From: CAVZLD01 sp964522605
GTDB lineage: Bacteria; Planctomycetota; Planctomycetia; Pirellulales; Pirellulaceae
Reading direction: 5' to 3'
Length of the DNA: 24,212 nt
NCBI GenBank assembly: GCA_964522605.1
Contig: CAZFWV010000069.1
Location: 1 to 24,212, forward strand
Part shown: positions 16,054-23,379 of the stretch, in pieces
How positions within the stretch are numbered: the stretch's first letter is position 1
How the letters are laid out: every line of letters begins with the position of its first letter
Position numbers and translations under genes: made by a program
The notes under the pieces: model-generated
What the model was told of the DNA's origin: nothing
The model's input: the letters and a program-made list of their open reading frames with translations, nothing else
Databases searched by the model: none

Positions 16054-17049
16054 ATGCGTAGGCGAACTGGATTCAGTCTGGTAGAACTGCTGATCGTGAT
16101 CGCCATTCTCGCTGTCCTGGTGGGAATGCTGATGCCAGCCATCCAGGCTGCGCGGGAAGCGGCCCGACAAACTCACTGTCGAAATCGATTGCGCCAGATC
16201 GGGATCGCTCTGGTCGATTACGAGACGACTCACGGCGTCTTCCCACCCGGATATGTGACGACGGTGATTAAGGAAACGCCACCGACGACCCCCGCCACGC
16301 CCCCAGCTGCTCCCCATTCGAATTCACCCGTTGTTCGTCGTTGGGACGCACCTCCGCCCACATTGCGGGTTGAGCCGAGTCAACCAGGATGGAGTTGGCT
16401 GACATTTCTGCTACCCTTCCTGGAGGAGAACGTGTTATCCGAACGGATTGATCCGAGGACGGCCGTTGAAGATCCCCAGAATGCCGACATCCGCACGGTA
16501 CCGCTGTGGGTCGCGATTTGTCCGAGTGATGAGGGCAGTGGAGAGTTCACGGTTACGGACGAGATCAACAATCCACTAGGGCAGGCAGCGACAAACAGCT
16601 ATGTCGCCTGCTTCGGATCCTATGGCTTAATCAACATCGACCCGGATTCGGGCAACGGACTGTTCCAGCGCAACAGCCGGATTGCGCAGCAAGACGTTAC
16701 CGATGGTTTGAGCAAGACAATTGCAATTGGTGAGCGTGCGGCCATGTTCGCCAGAGCACCCTGGGCCGGTGTGATGACCGGCGGTACGTGTAAGACGACA
16801 CCCGGTGCGCCGGTCTACAGCTCGATGACGGAGAAAGCTCCGGCGATGATCCTGGCTCGGATCGGCAACCGAACCTTGAATAACCCCTATAGCGAGCCTT
16901 ACGATTTCTTCTCATCGCACACCGGGAAAGTTTTCTTCTTGTTCGCCGACACGTCGGTGCACGGACTGAATACGGAGGTCGACCTGAAAGTACTCCACGC
17001 GCTTGCCACACGAAACGAAGGCGAGGATGTGAGCGGTTACGAAGACTAG
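16054..17049 (+). CDS. DUF1559 prepilin-like protein
   Basis: This 331-residue protein starts with a type IV prepilin signal: Arg-Arg-Arg-Thr-Gly, then Phe-Ser-Leu-Val-Glu-Leu-Leu and a hydrophobic helix to about residue 27. Cleavage is expected after Gly6. The Ala-Ala-Arg-Glu-Ala-Ala-Arg stretch and the Phe-Pro-Pro-Gly motif near residue 67 are classic DUF1559. The C-terminus has the family H-x9-DG-like element in modified form: Ser-Ser-His-Thr-Gly-Lys-Val-Phe-Phe-Leu-Phe-Ala-Asp-Thr-Ser-Val, with Ala-Asp-Thr in place of Asp-Gly. The family is greatly expanded in planctomycetes and its function is unknown. The bases around its stop codon (17041-17050) recur in the tandem repeat that follows. 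Confidence 0.95.
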   Translation: MRRRTGFSLVELLIVIAILAVLVGMLMPAIQAAREAARQTHCRNRLRQIGIALVDYETTHGVFPPGYVTTVIKETPPTTPATPPAAPHSNSPVVRRWDAPPPTLRVEPSQPGWSWLTFLLPFLEENVLSERIDPRTAVEDPQNADIRTVPLWVAICPSDEGSGEFTVTDEINNPLGQAATNSYVACFGSYGLINIDPDSGNGLFQRNSRIAQQDVTDGLSKTIAIGERAAMFARAPWAGVMTGGTCKTTPGAPVYSSMTEKAPAMILARIGNRTLNNPYSEPYDFFSSHTGKVFFLFADTSVHGLNTEVDLKVLHALATRNEGEDVSGYED

Positions 17050-17056
17050 GGTCTGT

Positions 17057-17154
17057 CTCAAGACTGCACTGGCGGAGCCAGTGGCACACAAATCAGAAGA
17101 CTAGGCTCAAGACTGCACTGGCGGAGCCAGTGGCACACAAATCAGAAGACTAGG
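17057..17154. repeat. two perfect 49-bp tandem repeats
   Basis: Units 17057-17105 and 17106-17154 are identical. Each contains the palindrome CACTGGCGGAGCCAGTG followed by GCAC, and ends in AGAAGACTAGG. The terminal GAAGACTAGG also occurs at 17041-17050, where it carries the last codons and stop of the DUF1559 gene. That pattern suggests the repeat arose by duplication reaching into the gene end. Confidence 0.95.
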
Positions 17155-17254
17155 CTTCGTTTCAAAACTGTACTGGCGTAGCCAGTGGCACACAGAATCA
17201 GCGGGTGCCACTGGCTCTGCCAGTGCTGCGGAAGAGTTCTGAGACAAAACCTAG
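17150..17254. repeat. 105-bp inverted repeat containing two TGGC palindromes
   Basis: The ends CTAGG (17150-17154) and CCTAG (17250-17254) begin two arms of about 42-50 bp that pair imperfectly. Each arm encloses a TGGC-N3-GCCA palindrome: 17171-17191 and its inverted partner 17205-17225. This is the same family as the tandem units just upstream and the copies at 19342-19405. Confidence 0.85.
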
Positions 17255-17271
17255 CGATATGTCACACAACT

Positions 17272-17336
17272 GTAGGCCGGCTTGTCTCAAGTCGGCAAAC
17301 ATGGCGAAATTGCCGACTTGAGACAAATCGGCCTAC
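17272..17336. repeat. 65-bp inverted repeat with 27-bp arms
   Basis: Arms 17272-17298 and 17310-17336 pair at 25 of 27 positions around an 11-bp loop. Each arm contains a smaller palindrome built on CTTGTCTCAAG. The outer ends read GTAGGCCG and CGGCCTAC. Confidence 0.93.
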
Positions 17337-17484
17337 GTCGACCGTGGCTTTTGAGACAAAACCTGGAACGCATTTCAAGATTTGTTGTTCTCGAGGGGTG
17401 GCGAAAGTAGGTTTCGCGGCCGGCGTGAACTCCCTGAGAAACCTTGGTGAAACGGTGCCTATCCTCTTGATTCCAATCTCCTGC

Positions 17485-18045
17485 ATGTTTCCGCGATGGA
17501 TCCATCTGCCATTCGGCGTGATCCTTTTACTGATCCTGAGCGGCTGCGATTCACAGCCCAAAGCTCCGGTGTTGCGGGACGCCCCCGTCTACCAGAATGA
17601 TGCGGAAGGCTTTCGATTCCTTGTTCCTCGCGGCTGGATTCAAACGGCCAGCGCAGTCTTGCCTGAACAACGACTCGAAGGCGAGGTGATTCTGGTCCAG
17701 TACCGGATGCGGACGTCGGAAAAAACGGCGTTGCTGGAACTACTCTGCTTTGATCGGGAAAACATCGATCTGCAGGCGTACCATGCCGAACCATCGCACG
17801 GCGTCGCGCAATGGCGCATCGCGTCTCCTCGAACCGTTCGGAAAATCAATGGCATGCCGGCTGAGCATTTCCTGTATCGCGGCGTCATTGACAAGGAAAG
17901 CCTGTGTAAAGAAGTCTACGCATTCCGTCGTGGGCTTCGCGTCTATTCGTTCATTGCGTTCTACTGGGAATCCGACCAGAACGCCCGTGAAGAGATGCGT
18001 CAGGCGATGGAGAGCATTCTTTGGCGGAATCTTCCCCCTGCCTGA
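17485..18045 (+). CDS. putative lipoprotein
   Basis: This 186-residue protein has a lipoprotein signal: positively charged start, hydrophobic core, then Leu-Ile-Leu-Ser-Gly-Cys with the lipidated Cys near residue 24. The mature part has a Tyr-Gln-Asn-Asp-Ala-Glu-Gly-Phe-Arg-Phe-Leu-Val-Pro-Arg-Gly-Trp motif. That motif resembles the start of PsbP/DUF-type stress or secretion-associated domains in which a short strand precedes Pro-x-Gly-Trp. I cannot assign a function. The ATG at 17485 is chosen because it places the lipobox correctly; no strong ribosome-binding site is visible. It is convergent with the HEAT-repeat gene. Confidence 0.8.
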   Translation: MFPRWIHLPFGVILLLILSGCDSQPKAPVLRDAPVYQNDAEGFRFLVPRGWIQTASAVLPEQRLEGEVILVQYRMRTSEKTALLELLCFDRENIDLQAYHAEPSHGVAQWRIASPRTVRKINGMPAEHFLYRGVIDKESLCKEVYAFRRGLRVYSFIAFYWESDQNAREEMRQAMESILWRNLPPA

Positions 18046-18109
18046 ACAGCAAACGCTCGCTTTGAAACTGCGCCGTTTGGGATGACTCAAAAACAACTTC
18101 GGCGATTGA

Positions 18110-18180
18110 GGGAGGGCGAGGCTCCTGCCAAGCCGTGAATCGTCCGGCGACCCGCGGCTCGGCAGGAGCCGCGCCCTCCC
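18110..18180. repeat. 71-bp inverted repeat with 26-bp arms
   Basis: Arms 18110-18135 and 18155-18180 pair at 24 of 26 positions around a 19-bp loop. The arms begin and end with GGGAGGGCG and CGCCCTCCC and carry a GGCTCCTGCC core. It sits between the convergent lipoprotein and HEAT-repeat genes, a place where a bidirectional terminator would be useful. The T-run after it is only four bases (18183-18186). Confidence 0.92.
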
Positions 18181-18200
18181 AGTTTTGAAACCGCCTCGAA

Positions 18201-19190
18201 TCAATTGGACGGCACCGTCACACCGTCGGGGACAGCGGGTCGATCCCCTGCGGCCGCATCGGTTGGCGGTGGTGTCAGCAATTCAGGAGCAACCGTTGTC
18301 AGGGCAGTGCGAGCAGCATCGCGCACGATTGGCTCCGGATCCGCCAGCAAACGCTGGAGCGGTGGGCCTGCGATGTCTGCGGGGGCTTGGATTTGTCCCA
18401 GGGAGCGAGCCGCGTCGCGTCGCACCTTGGGTACAGTATCGGTGAGTAAGGGCAACAGGGCTTCGGCTGTTTGCCGCGCGGCTGGACCGATATCTCCAAG
18501 TGCCTCAGCCGCGTGTTCTCGGATACTGGGAATCGGATTCTGCAATTGGGCAACGAGTGCCGGAATCGCCTCCGTTGCTGCATCTCGCATCTTCCCCAAC
18601 GTGCGCACGGCGTTCCACCGGATTTCGGAATTCAGCTGCTCATCGCCAACCAGTTGAACAAGATTATTCAGCGCCGGTTTTGCAGAGGGACCGTACTCAC
18701 TGAGGGCCCGCAAAGCCGTCACGGAAGGATCTCGCTGGATCAGATCCACGAGCGCCGGCACAGCCGTATCGGCCGGCGCATTGATCGCGGGCAGACTTCC
18801 GGCAGCGACCGAGCGGACATGCGCATCCAAATCCGTGAGGGCGGCAAGCATCGCGGGAGTCGCCTCTTGAGCCTCAACTCCAATGTGCCCCAGCGTCTCG
18901 GCCGCCATCCAGCGAACCTTTGCGGCATCCCATTCCTCACCTGATTTGTCCTGCAATAACTCCACGAGCACTGGCAAGCTCGCTGCCCCCGCTTCATCAA
19001 GTTCCTGGCGTGCACTTTCGCAGACCGTCGGATCTTCCGAGCGCAACTGGGCGCTCCAATATCGTGTCGGTTTCCCCTGAAAGAAATGCTCGCCCGCGAT
19101 CAACCCCGGAAGTCGACTCGCCGGATCCAGCCATCCAACGATCAGCAGCAGCAAGATCAACGCAACAAGGATCGCGAGGATTCGCTTCAT
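18201..19190 (-). CDS. membrane-anchored HEAT-repeat protein
   Basis: This 329-residue protein has an N-terminal transmembrane or uncleaved signal segment (residues 3-21) followed by about six to seven HEAT-like repeats. They show recurring Ala-Val/Ile-Pro-Ala-Leu-Val and Val-Arg-x2-Ala-Ala-x2-Ser/Ala-Leu-Gly patterns. The final 30 residues are Pro/Ala-rich and probably disordered. HEAT repeats usually mediate protein binding, and no catalytic residues are seen. I chose the ATG at 19190 because the hydrophobic segment starts at once. A GTG at 19208 adds six residues and cannot be excluded. It is convergent with the lipoprotein gene and divergent from the FG-GAP gene. Confidence 0.87.
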   Translation of the reverse strand: MKRILAILVALILLLLIVGWLDPASRLPGLIAGEHFFQGKPTRYWSAQLRSEDPTVCESARQELDEAGAASLPVLVELLQDKSGEEWDAAKVRWMAAETLGHIGVEAQEATPAMLAALTDLDAHVRSVAAGSLPAINAPADTAVPALVDLIQRDPSVTALRALSEYGPSAKPALNNLVQLVGDEQLNSEIRWNAVRTLGKMRDAATEAIPALVAQLQNPIPSIREHAAEALGDIGPAARQTAEALLPLLTDTVPKVRRDAARSLGQIQAPADIAGPPLQRLLADPEPIVRDAARTALTTVAPELLTPPPTDAAAGDRPAVPDGVTVPSN

Positions 19191-19341
19191 TCTCCATCCC
19201 GCCTTCACTCATCACAGCCAGTTTCGCATCAGTCAATTGATAACTATCCTAATCAACTCCACAAGCTTCCGCACTACTGATTGTGCACTAGAAGAACGAT
19301 CGATTGACGCACACATTGCGCGAAGCTGTTTGGAAAATGGG

Positions 19342-19405
19342 GTGGCACTGGCTATGCCAGTGGCATTCTTGGACGTAGCAACGGCACTGGCAGAGCCAGT
19401 GGCAC
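19342..19405. repeat. pair of TGGC-N3-GCCA palindromes
   Basis: GTGGCACTGGC-TAT-GCCAGTGGC (19342-19364) and GGCACTGGC-AGA-GCCAGTGGC (19383-19403) are two direct copies of the palindrome family seen at 17067-17225. That gives six copies in the window. Confidence 0.9.
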
Positions 19406-19559
19406 ACTCGGGAGCCCGGTTTTTCGTATTTCCAAACATGTTCTTGGAAGAGGAACCGCGGATCGAACGGAGCTTCTCCGACCCCTCGATCTGAATCACG
19501 GCTGCGGTTCGCTCATTTCCAGGTTCCCGGCTGGGAGCAAACCGCAATCGAAGCTCCGC

Positions 19560-19587
19560 TCCGCGCTTTTCCGCGCGTTTCCGCGGC
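19560..19587 (-). repeat. 28-bp CGCGGA-triplet repeat, copy 2
   Basis: Read on the minus strand, it has three CGCGGA words at an exact 10-bp period, matching the copies at 6968-6995 and 22249-22276. Confidence 0.7.
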
Positions 19588-19724
19588 TCAAACTTGCCCC
19601 CTTTCCCTCACCCAGCGATCCCGCCTTGCCTCGAAGTGCCCCCTTTTTCCGCGGCGCGCGAGGAACGTTACAATAGGACGCAACTGCCCACTGCTGCTGC
19701 GAATCGTCCGGTGCTTGCCGGCAT

Positions 19725-19744
19725 CGAATTCTCACGAATTCGGC
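19725..19744. repeat. solitary half-unit of the GAATTC palindrome
   Basis: CGAATTCTCACGAATTCGGC is identical to most of the right arm of the perfect palindrome at 10555-10620, but has no second arm here. Confidence 0.8.
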
Positions 19745-19848
19745 GACGCGACATCGAAATGTGCTTCAGTGCTCGTGAAGGAGTGTTTTGTCACTCAAGA
19801 TCACTCTCGTTCATCATCCAACCGATCGAGTCATCAGGAGACCACGCC

Positions 19849-21207
19849 ATGCGAACCTCTGTTTTGATTGCCGGGACCATTTTCCTGTTGTCCGGGACCG
19901 CATTGGTGGCAGACGAGCCGATCTTCTTGCCCGTCAAGATTGATGGACCGGTTCATGATCCGGCGAACCACACGTACTGGTACGGCCCGTTCAGCGAATG
20001 CGCGTCTGTTGCCGACTTTGATGGCGACGGTGATCTGGATATTGCCGCGGGACGAAATTGGTACGAGGCGCCGAACTGGATCAAGCATCAGGACTTTCGC
20101 GATGGAGCGGAGACGAATGGACCGGAAACAGATGACAATAGCGAGTTCGCGATGGATGTGAACTTCGATGGTCGGCCCGACATCGTCAGCTCGGGCTGGA
20201 TGCGGATGAAGGGTGCCTTCTGGTATGAGAACCCGGGTCCGGAAGGGTTGGCCGCCGGCAAAAAATGGAAGGGCACACGAATCCATTCGGCGCTTTCCAT
20301 GGAAGGTGTCATTCACGGCGACATCGACGGAGACGGAGACGATGACATTCTGTGTAATCATTGGAGCCTGAAGCCCGGTCAGGGAATGACGTGGATTGAA
20401 CATCGATCCGAGGCACCCTGGTTGGTTGAGCACGTGATTGGCACCGAGGGAGAAACGCACGGCAACGGACTCGGCGACATCAATGGTGATGGACGCTGCG
20501 ACATCGTCACGCCGGTCGGCTGGTATGAGCAGCCGGATAATCTGGCGGAGGACCGGTGGCCATTTCACGCCGACTACAAGTTCCAGGTTTCGGTCGGCGG
20601 TAGCGCCGCCTCGCACCCGATCCTGATTCACGATGTCAACGAGGATGGGCTGAACGACATCATCATCGGCGCTGCCCACACCTATGGCCTGGCATGGCTC
20701 GAACAGAAGAAAGACGCTTCGGGCAATCGAACCTTCCAACAGCACTGGATCGAAACCGACTTCGGCCAGTTTCACACGATGGTGCTCGACGATCTCACCG
20801 GTAATGGACGACTGGACCTGGTGACGGGAAAACGGCTGTTCGCCCATCACGGTCGCGATATCAGTTGTTACGAGCCGCTGTTTGCGTTCTGGTATGAGAA
20901 CGATCGCGGTAACTGGACGCGACATCCGCTGGCCTTTAACCATCTCGTTCAGATGAGCGATGATGTCACACAGCGCAACCCGGCACCCAATTTCGTGCCG
21001 GCCGTCGGCATGAAACTGAACACGGCCGACATGGACGCAGACGGCGACAAGGATATCGTTGTCGCGGGTAAAGGTGGGCTGTATATCTTCTACAACGAGG
21101 GACTTCCCGATCGAAAAGGACCTAAACTCCGCTTGCCGCCGGAAGAAACGTATCCATCGTGGACCGGCTGGGATGACAAGTGGCCGGAAGAGAAGGAGAA
21201 TCAATGA
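19849..21207 (+). CDS. exported FG-GAP/VCBS-repeat propeller protein
   Basis: This 452-residue protein has a signal peptide (cleavage likely after Ala-Leu-Val-Ala near residue 21). It has seven calcium-binding-type loops: Asp-Phe-Asp-Gly-Asp-Gly-Asp-Leu-Asp and six variants spread evenly, including Asp-Val-Asn-Phe-Asp-Gly, Asp-Ile-Asp-Gly-Asp-Gly, Asp-Ile-Asn-Gly-Asp-Gly and Asp-Met-Asp-Ala-Asp-Gly. Seven units fit a seven-bladed integrin-like propeller, probably a carbohydrate or protein binder. The ATG at 19849 follows GGAG at 9 bp and directly precedes the signal peptide. Its stop overlaps the start of the PmoA/DUF6807 gene (ATGA), so the two are probably translated as a coupled pair. No catalytic residues can be named. 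Confidence 0.92.
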   Translation: MRTSVLIAGTIFLLSGTALVADEPIFLPVKIDGPVHDPANHTYWYGPFSECASVADFDGDGDLDIAAGRNWYEAPNWIKHQDFRDGAETNGPETDDNSEFAMDVNFDGRPDIVSSGWMRMKGAFWYENPGPEGLAAGKKWKGTRIHSALSMEGVIHGDIDGDGDDDILCNHWSLKPGQGMTWIEHRSEAPWLVEHVIGTEGETHGNGLGDINGDGRCDIVTPVGWYEQPDNLAEDRWPFHADYKFQVSVGGSAASHPILIHDVNEDGLNDIIIGAAHTYGLAWLEQKKDASGNRTFQQHWIETDFGQFHTMVLDDLTGNGRLDLVTGKRLFAHHGRDISCYEPLFAFWYENDRGNWTRHPLAFNHLVQMSDDVTQRNPAPNFVPAVGMKLNTADMDADGDKDIVVAGKGGLYIFYNEGLPDRKGPKLRLPPEETYPSWTGWDDKWPEEKENQ

Positions 21208-22157
21208 TGTGTTGCAAGCGAATCATTCTGTCTGGCCTGCTGATCATGGGGATGATCATGTCGAACCAAGGAACCGCGGCGGATTCGGCTGATGCAGTTT
21301 ACTCGGTAACTCCGGACGACCACGGTTTGGTCCTCAAAACTCCCGATGGCCGGACTGTTCTTCGCTACATGACTTCCAAACCCGCCGACACGAACCTGAC
21401 TGCCAACAGCGTCTGCTGCCTCTACCCTGTCTTCTCACCCAAAGGAGTGCGCGTCGTCGACTTCGCTCCCGGTGACCACCGACACCATCGCGGAATCTTC
21501 CTCGCCTGGCACGCATCGACGGTCGGAGATCAGCGGGCAGACTTCTGGGGGTGGGGTGAATGGGCGCGCACCGAAGACCGAGTCATCCTGAATCGTGAAG
21601 TCAAGTTGACGGAGGCCGACCAGGAACATGCAGTGTTACAGGTCCAAAATGACTGGATGGTCGGTACCCGACCAGCAATTGTGGAAACAACCACAATCAA
21701 GGTGCGCGAGCAAGACGGGGTCTTTGTCATCGATGAAGATTTCCAACTGGCGGCTCAGAACGATATCGAACTAGATCATACGGCGTTTGGAGGTTTCTGC
21801 GTCAAAGGACGCAAGGAAGGTGAGGCGGCGTATTATTCGCCCGATGGAAAAGTGGCGTTACCCGAACCGCATCATTTAAAACCTGAATCCGACTGGCCTT
21901 CTAAACCGTGGTACGACTACGTTATTCAACTCACCTCGGGCGAAACCGTTGGCGTAGCCGTCATTGACCACCGTGACAACCCGCCGTCACTTTGGCACAA
22001 CCTGAAACCGATTGCCATGGTGAACCCGTGCATTGTCGCTCCCGCAGCGTTCAAGATTCCAAAGAACGATGTGCTTCGCTTGCGGTATCGTGTCGTCGTC
22101 CACGACGGGCCTCCGCCCATGGAAGTCCTCTCGCGAATGAGTGAATCGTGGCGGTAG
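21204..22157 (+). CDS. PmoA-like / DUF6807 family protein, exported
   Basis: This 317-residue protein has an N-terminal hydrophobic signal segment (about residues 7-26). It is followed by the family hallmark Asp-His-Arg-His-His-Arg-Gly (91-97), preceded by Tyr-Pro-Val-Phe-Ser-Pro-Lys-Gly. Downstream are Gly-Gly-Phe-Cys-Val-Lys-Gly and a C-terminal Leu-Arg-Tyr-Arg-Val-Val-Val-His-Asp-Gly. Databases name this family 'methane oxygenase PmoA', but these proteins are not membrane methane monooxygenase subunits. They are common in planctomycete polysaccharide clusters and their activity is unknown. AAGGAG lies 5 bp before the ATG at 21204 and 8 bp before the next ATG at 21207, so either may be used. 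The frame overlaps the FG-GAP gene by 4 bp. Confidence 0.9.
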   Translation: MMCCKRIILSGLLIMGMIMSNQGTAADSADAVYSVTPDDHGLVLKTPDGRTVLRYMTSKPADTNLTANSVCCLYPVFSPKGVRVVDFAPGDHRHHRGIFLAWHASTVGDQRADFWGWGEWARTEDRVILNREVKLTEADQEHAVLQVQNDWMVGTRPAIVETTTIKVREQDGVFVIDEDFQLAAQNDIELDHTAFGGFCVKGRKEGEAAYYSPDGKVALPEPHHLKPESDWPSKPWYDYVIQLTSGETVGVAVIDHRDNPPSLWHNLKPIAMVNPCIVAPAAFKIPKNDVLRLRYRVVVHDGPPPMEVLSRMSESWR

Positions 22158-22248
22158 GCAAACAAGGGAGTGTCGAGTCCGAAGACTCCGGGGCCCGGGA
22201 CAACGCGCTCGTATTCCGTACAAATCGGGGGCAGATGCAGGGAGCATG

Positions 22249-22276
22249 GCCGCGGAGAGACGCGGAAAAACGCGGA
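22249..22276 (+). repeat. 28-bp CGCGGA-triplet repeat, copy 3
   Basis: Three CGCGGA words occur at an exact 10-bp period, 91 bp after the PmoA/DUF6807 stop. It has the same layout as the copies at 6968-6995 and 19560-19587. Confidence 0.7.
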
Positions 22277-22396
22277 GTTGCCGTCGATCGACACCCAGAA
22301 TGGGCCCGATGAGGCGGTCCATGTAATGGCAGTGGAATCAAGAAAAGACACGAGCGAGAGGAAATCGCGTTCAGGTGGGCCTTAAGAAGGAGAAAG

Positions 22397-22474
22397 AACC
22401 ACGGATTTGACGGAGAATACGGATCGGCACGGACAGATCGGTTCGTATCCGTCTGATCCGTTCGATCCGTGGTT
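22397..22474. repeat. 78-bp ACGGA-rich inverted repeat, copy 2
   Basis: It begins and ends with perfectly pairing arms (22396-22406 and 22465-22475) and has four ACGGA words 9-10 bp apart in its left half. It is the same length as copy 1 at 12230-12307, with about 79 percent identity. Confidence 0.9.
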
Positions 22475-22668
22475 CCTCTTCTCGATCTTTGGTCCCGCGC
22501 GACTTGTGCGTGACAACCAGGCCGATTGACTCAGGTGACGATGGAATCGACCTTTGCCCCATGGATTCCCTCTCAGAATACGGAATCCGATCAGAGGTCA
22601 CCACGCGATTCGTCGCGAATCAAGAACACCCCCCGGGAGCTTCATGAAGCAGAATCAAAGGTGCCGTC

Positions 22669-23376
22669 ATGCGACGCTGTCCAAACTGCTCTCACACCGC
22701 CAGTGATGATCGGAAGATCTGTCGCAATTGTGGCGGGATTCTGGTTGACGTTGCTGAGGGGCTCGAGGTTGCGGCGGTCGTGCCGCCGGAAACGGTCGAG
22801 CCCGATCAATCGCGGCCAAGCGAAGAACCACGCGACGACACTCAGGAGTCACTGCGCAACGAGCTCACTTCTTTCCCCGAGCGGGTTCCCCAAGATCAGG
22901 GAAATGACGAAGTCGATGAGCATGCAGAATCGCGCGAATGGAAATGCCCTCAATGTCACGTTCGTGTCCCGCGATCGTTCGATCTGTGCTGGAACTGTCA
23001 GACGCCCCGCCCTTCCGACGTCGACGCTCCCCAGGAAGGTATGCCGATTCCTGGTCCACCAACGCCTCCACCCGTAGAAGCGGAGGTTGTCAAAGCGCAA
23101 CTTATCGAGGAACACGACGTAAGACGATCAACCTGCGCAGCGTGTGGATCCTCCAAGATCATGCGGGACGTCGTCATTCGCGATCAGGGAGACGGGACCA
23201 GCGGAATGCTGAATGTTGTCATTCCGGGAAACCCGGGCGCGCTCGTATTCAAAGACCGACGGTTTGGGAAAGTCTATGCCGACATCTGTGGGCAGTGCGG
23301 ACATATCCAACTGCGCGTCAAGAATCCTGCGTCACTGTATGCGCATTACATGAAGGCAAGAAAGAGACCCCTATAG
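22669..23376 (+). CDS. triple zinc-ribbon protein
   Basis: This 235-residue soluble protein has three zinc-ribbon modules. The first is Cys4-x2-Cys7 with Cys18-x2-Cys21. The second is Cys93-x2-Cys96 with Cys107-x2-Cys110. The third has a wide spacing, Cys156-x2-Cys159 with Cys207-x2-Cys210. Acidic and Pro-rich linkers separate them. The third ribbon encloses a conserved-looking Val-Tyr-Ala-Asp-Ile-Cys-Gly-Gln-Cys-Gly segment, suggesting a larger folded domain. Zinc ribbons bind nucleic acid or protein; nothing points to a specific target. The ATG at 22669 starts just before the first Cys pair, with AAAGGT upstream. There is no signal peptide. It is flanked by repeats on both sides, so an operon is unlikely. 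Confidence 0.85.
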   Translation: MRRCPNCSHTASDDRKICRNCGGILVDVAEGLEVAAVVPPETVEPDQSRPSEEPRDDTQESLRNELTSFPERVPQDQGNDEVDEHAESREWKCPQCHVRVPRSFDLCWNCQTPRPSDVDAPQEGMPIPGPPTPPPVEAEVVKAQLIEEHDVRRSTCAACGSSKIMRDVVIRDQGDGTSGMLNVVIPGNPGALVFKDRRFGKVYADICGQCGHIQLRVKNPASLYAHYMKARKRPL

Positions 23377-23379
23377 ATG

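Larger units (their letters stand above)
17050..17484. other. 435-bp repeat-filled gap
   Basis: The gap between the DUF1559 and lipoprotein genes is mostly palindromic repeats (17057-17336), described separately. After them, TTTTGAGACAAAACCT at about 17350 echoes a similar word at 17238-17252. The stretch 17370-17484 should contain the lipoprotein promoter, but I see no clear elements. The lipoprotein frame is open back to 17185, yet that extension is translated repeat. Confidence 0.7.
19191..19848. other. 658-bp divergent gap with repeat fragments
   Basis: The gap lies between the HEAT-repeat (minus) and FG-GAP (plus) genes and holds three separate repeat pieces, listed individually. The open frame that extends the FG-GAP gene back to 19594 runs across repeat DNA and lacks a family match. 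No clear promoter elements were found. Confidence 0.6.
22158..22668. other. 511-bp gap with two repeat elements
   Basis: The stretch after the PmoA/DUF6807 gene holds a 28-bp CGCGGA repeat (22249-22276) and the second 78-bp inverted repeat (22397-22474). The part from 22475 to 22668 should contain the promoter of the zinc-ribbon gene, but no elements can be assigned. Open frames here (for example plus 22526-23077) are shadows. Confidence 0.6.

Noticed and set aside
17057..17154. CRISPR array
   Set aside because: The two units are tandem and identical with no unique spacers, and no cas gene is nearby.
19834..21204. 456-codon minus-strand frame
   Set aside because: It is antisense to the FG-GAP gene, whose regular Asp/Gly repeats create few stops on the opposite strand.
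21204..22157. Methane monooxygenase subunit
   Set aside because: The PmoA name is a database label; the protein lacks the multiple membrane helices of that enzyme and no pmoB or pmoC neighbour exists.
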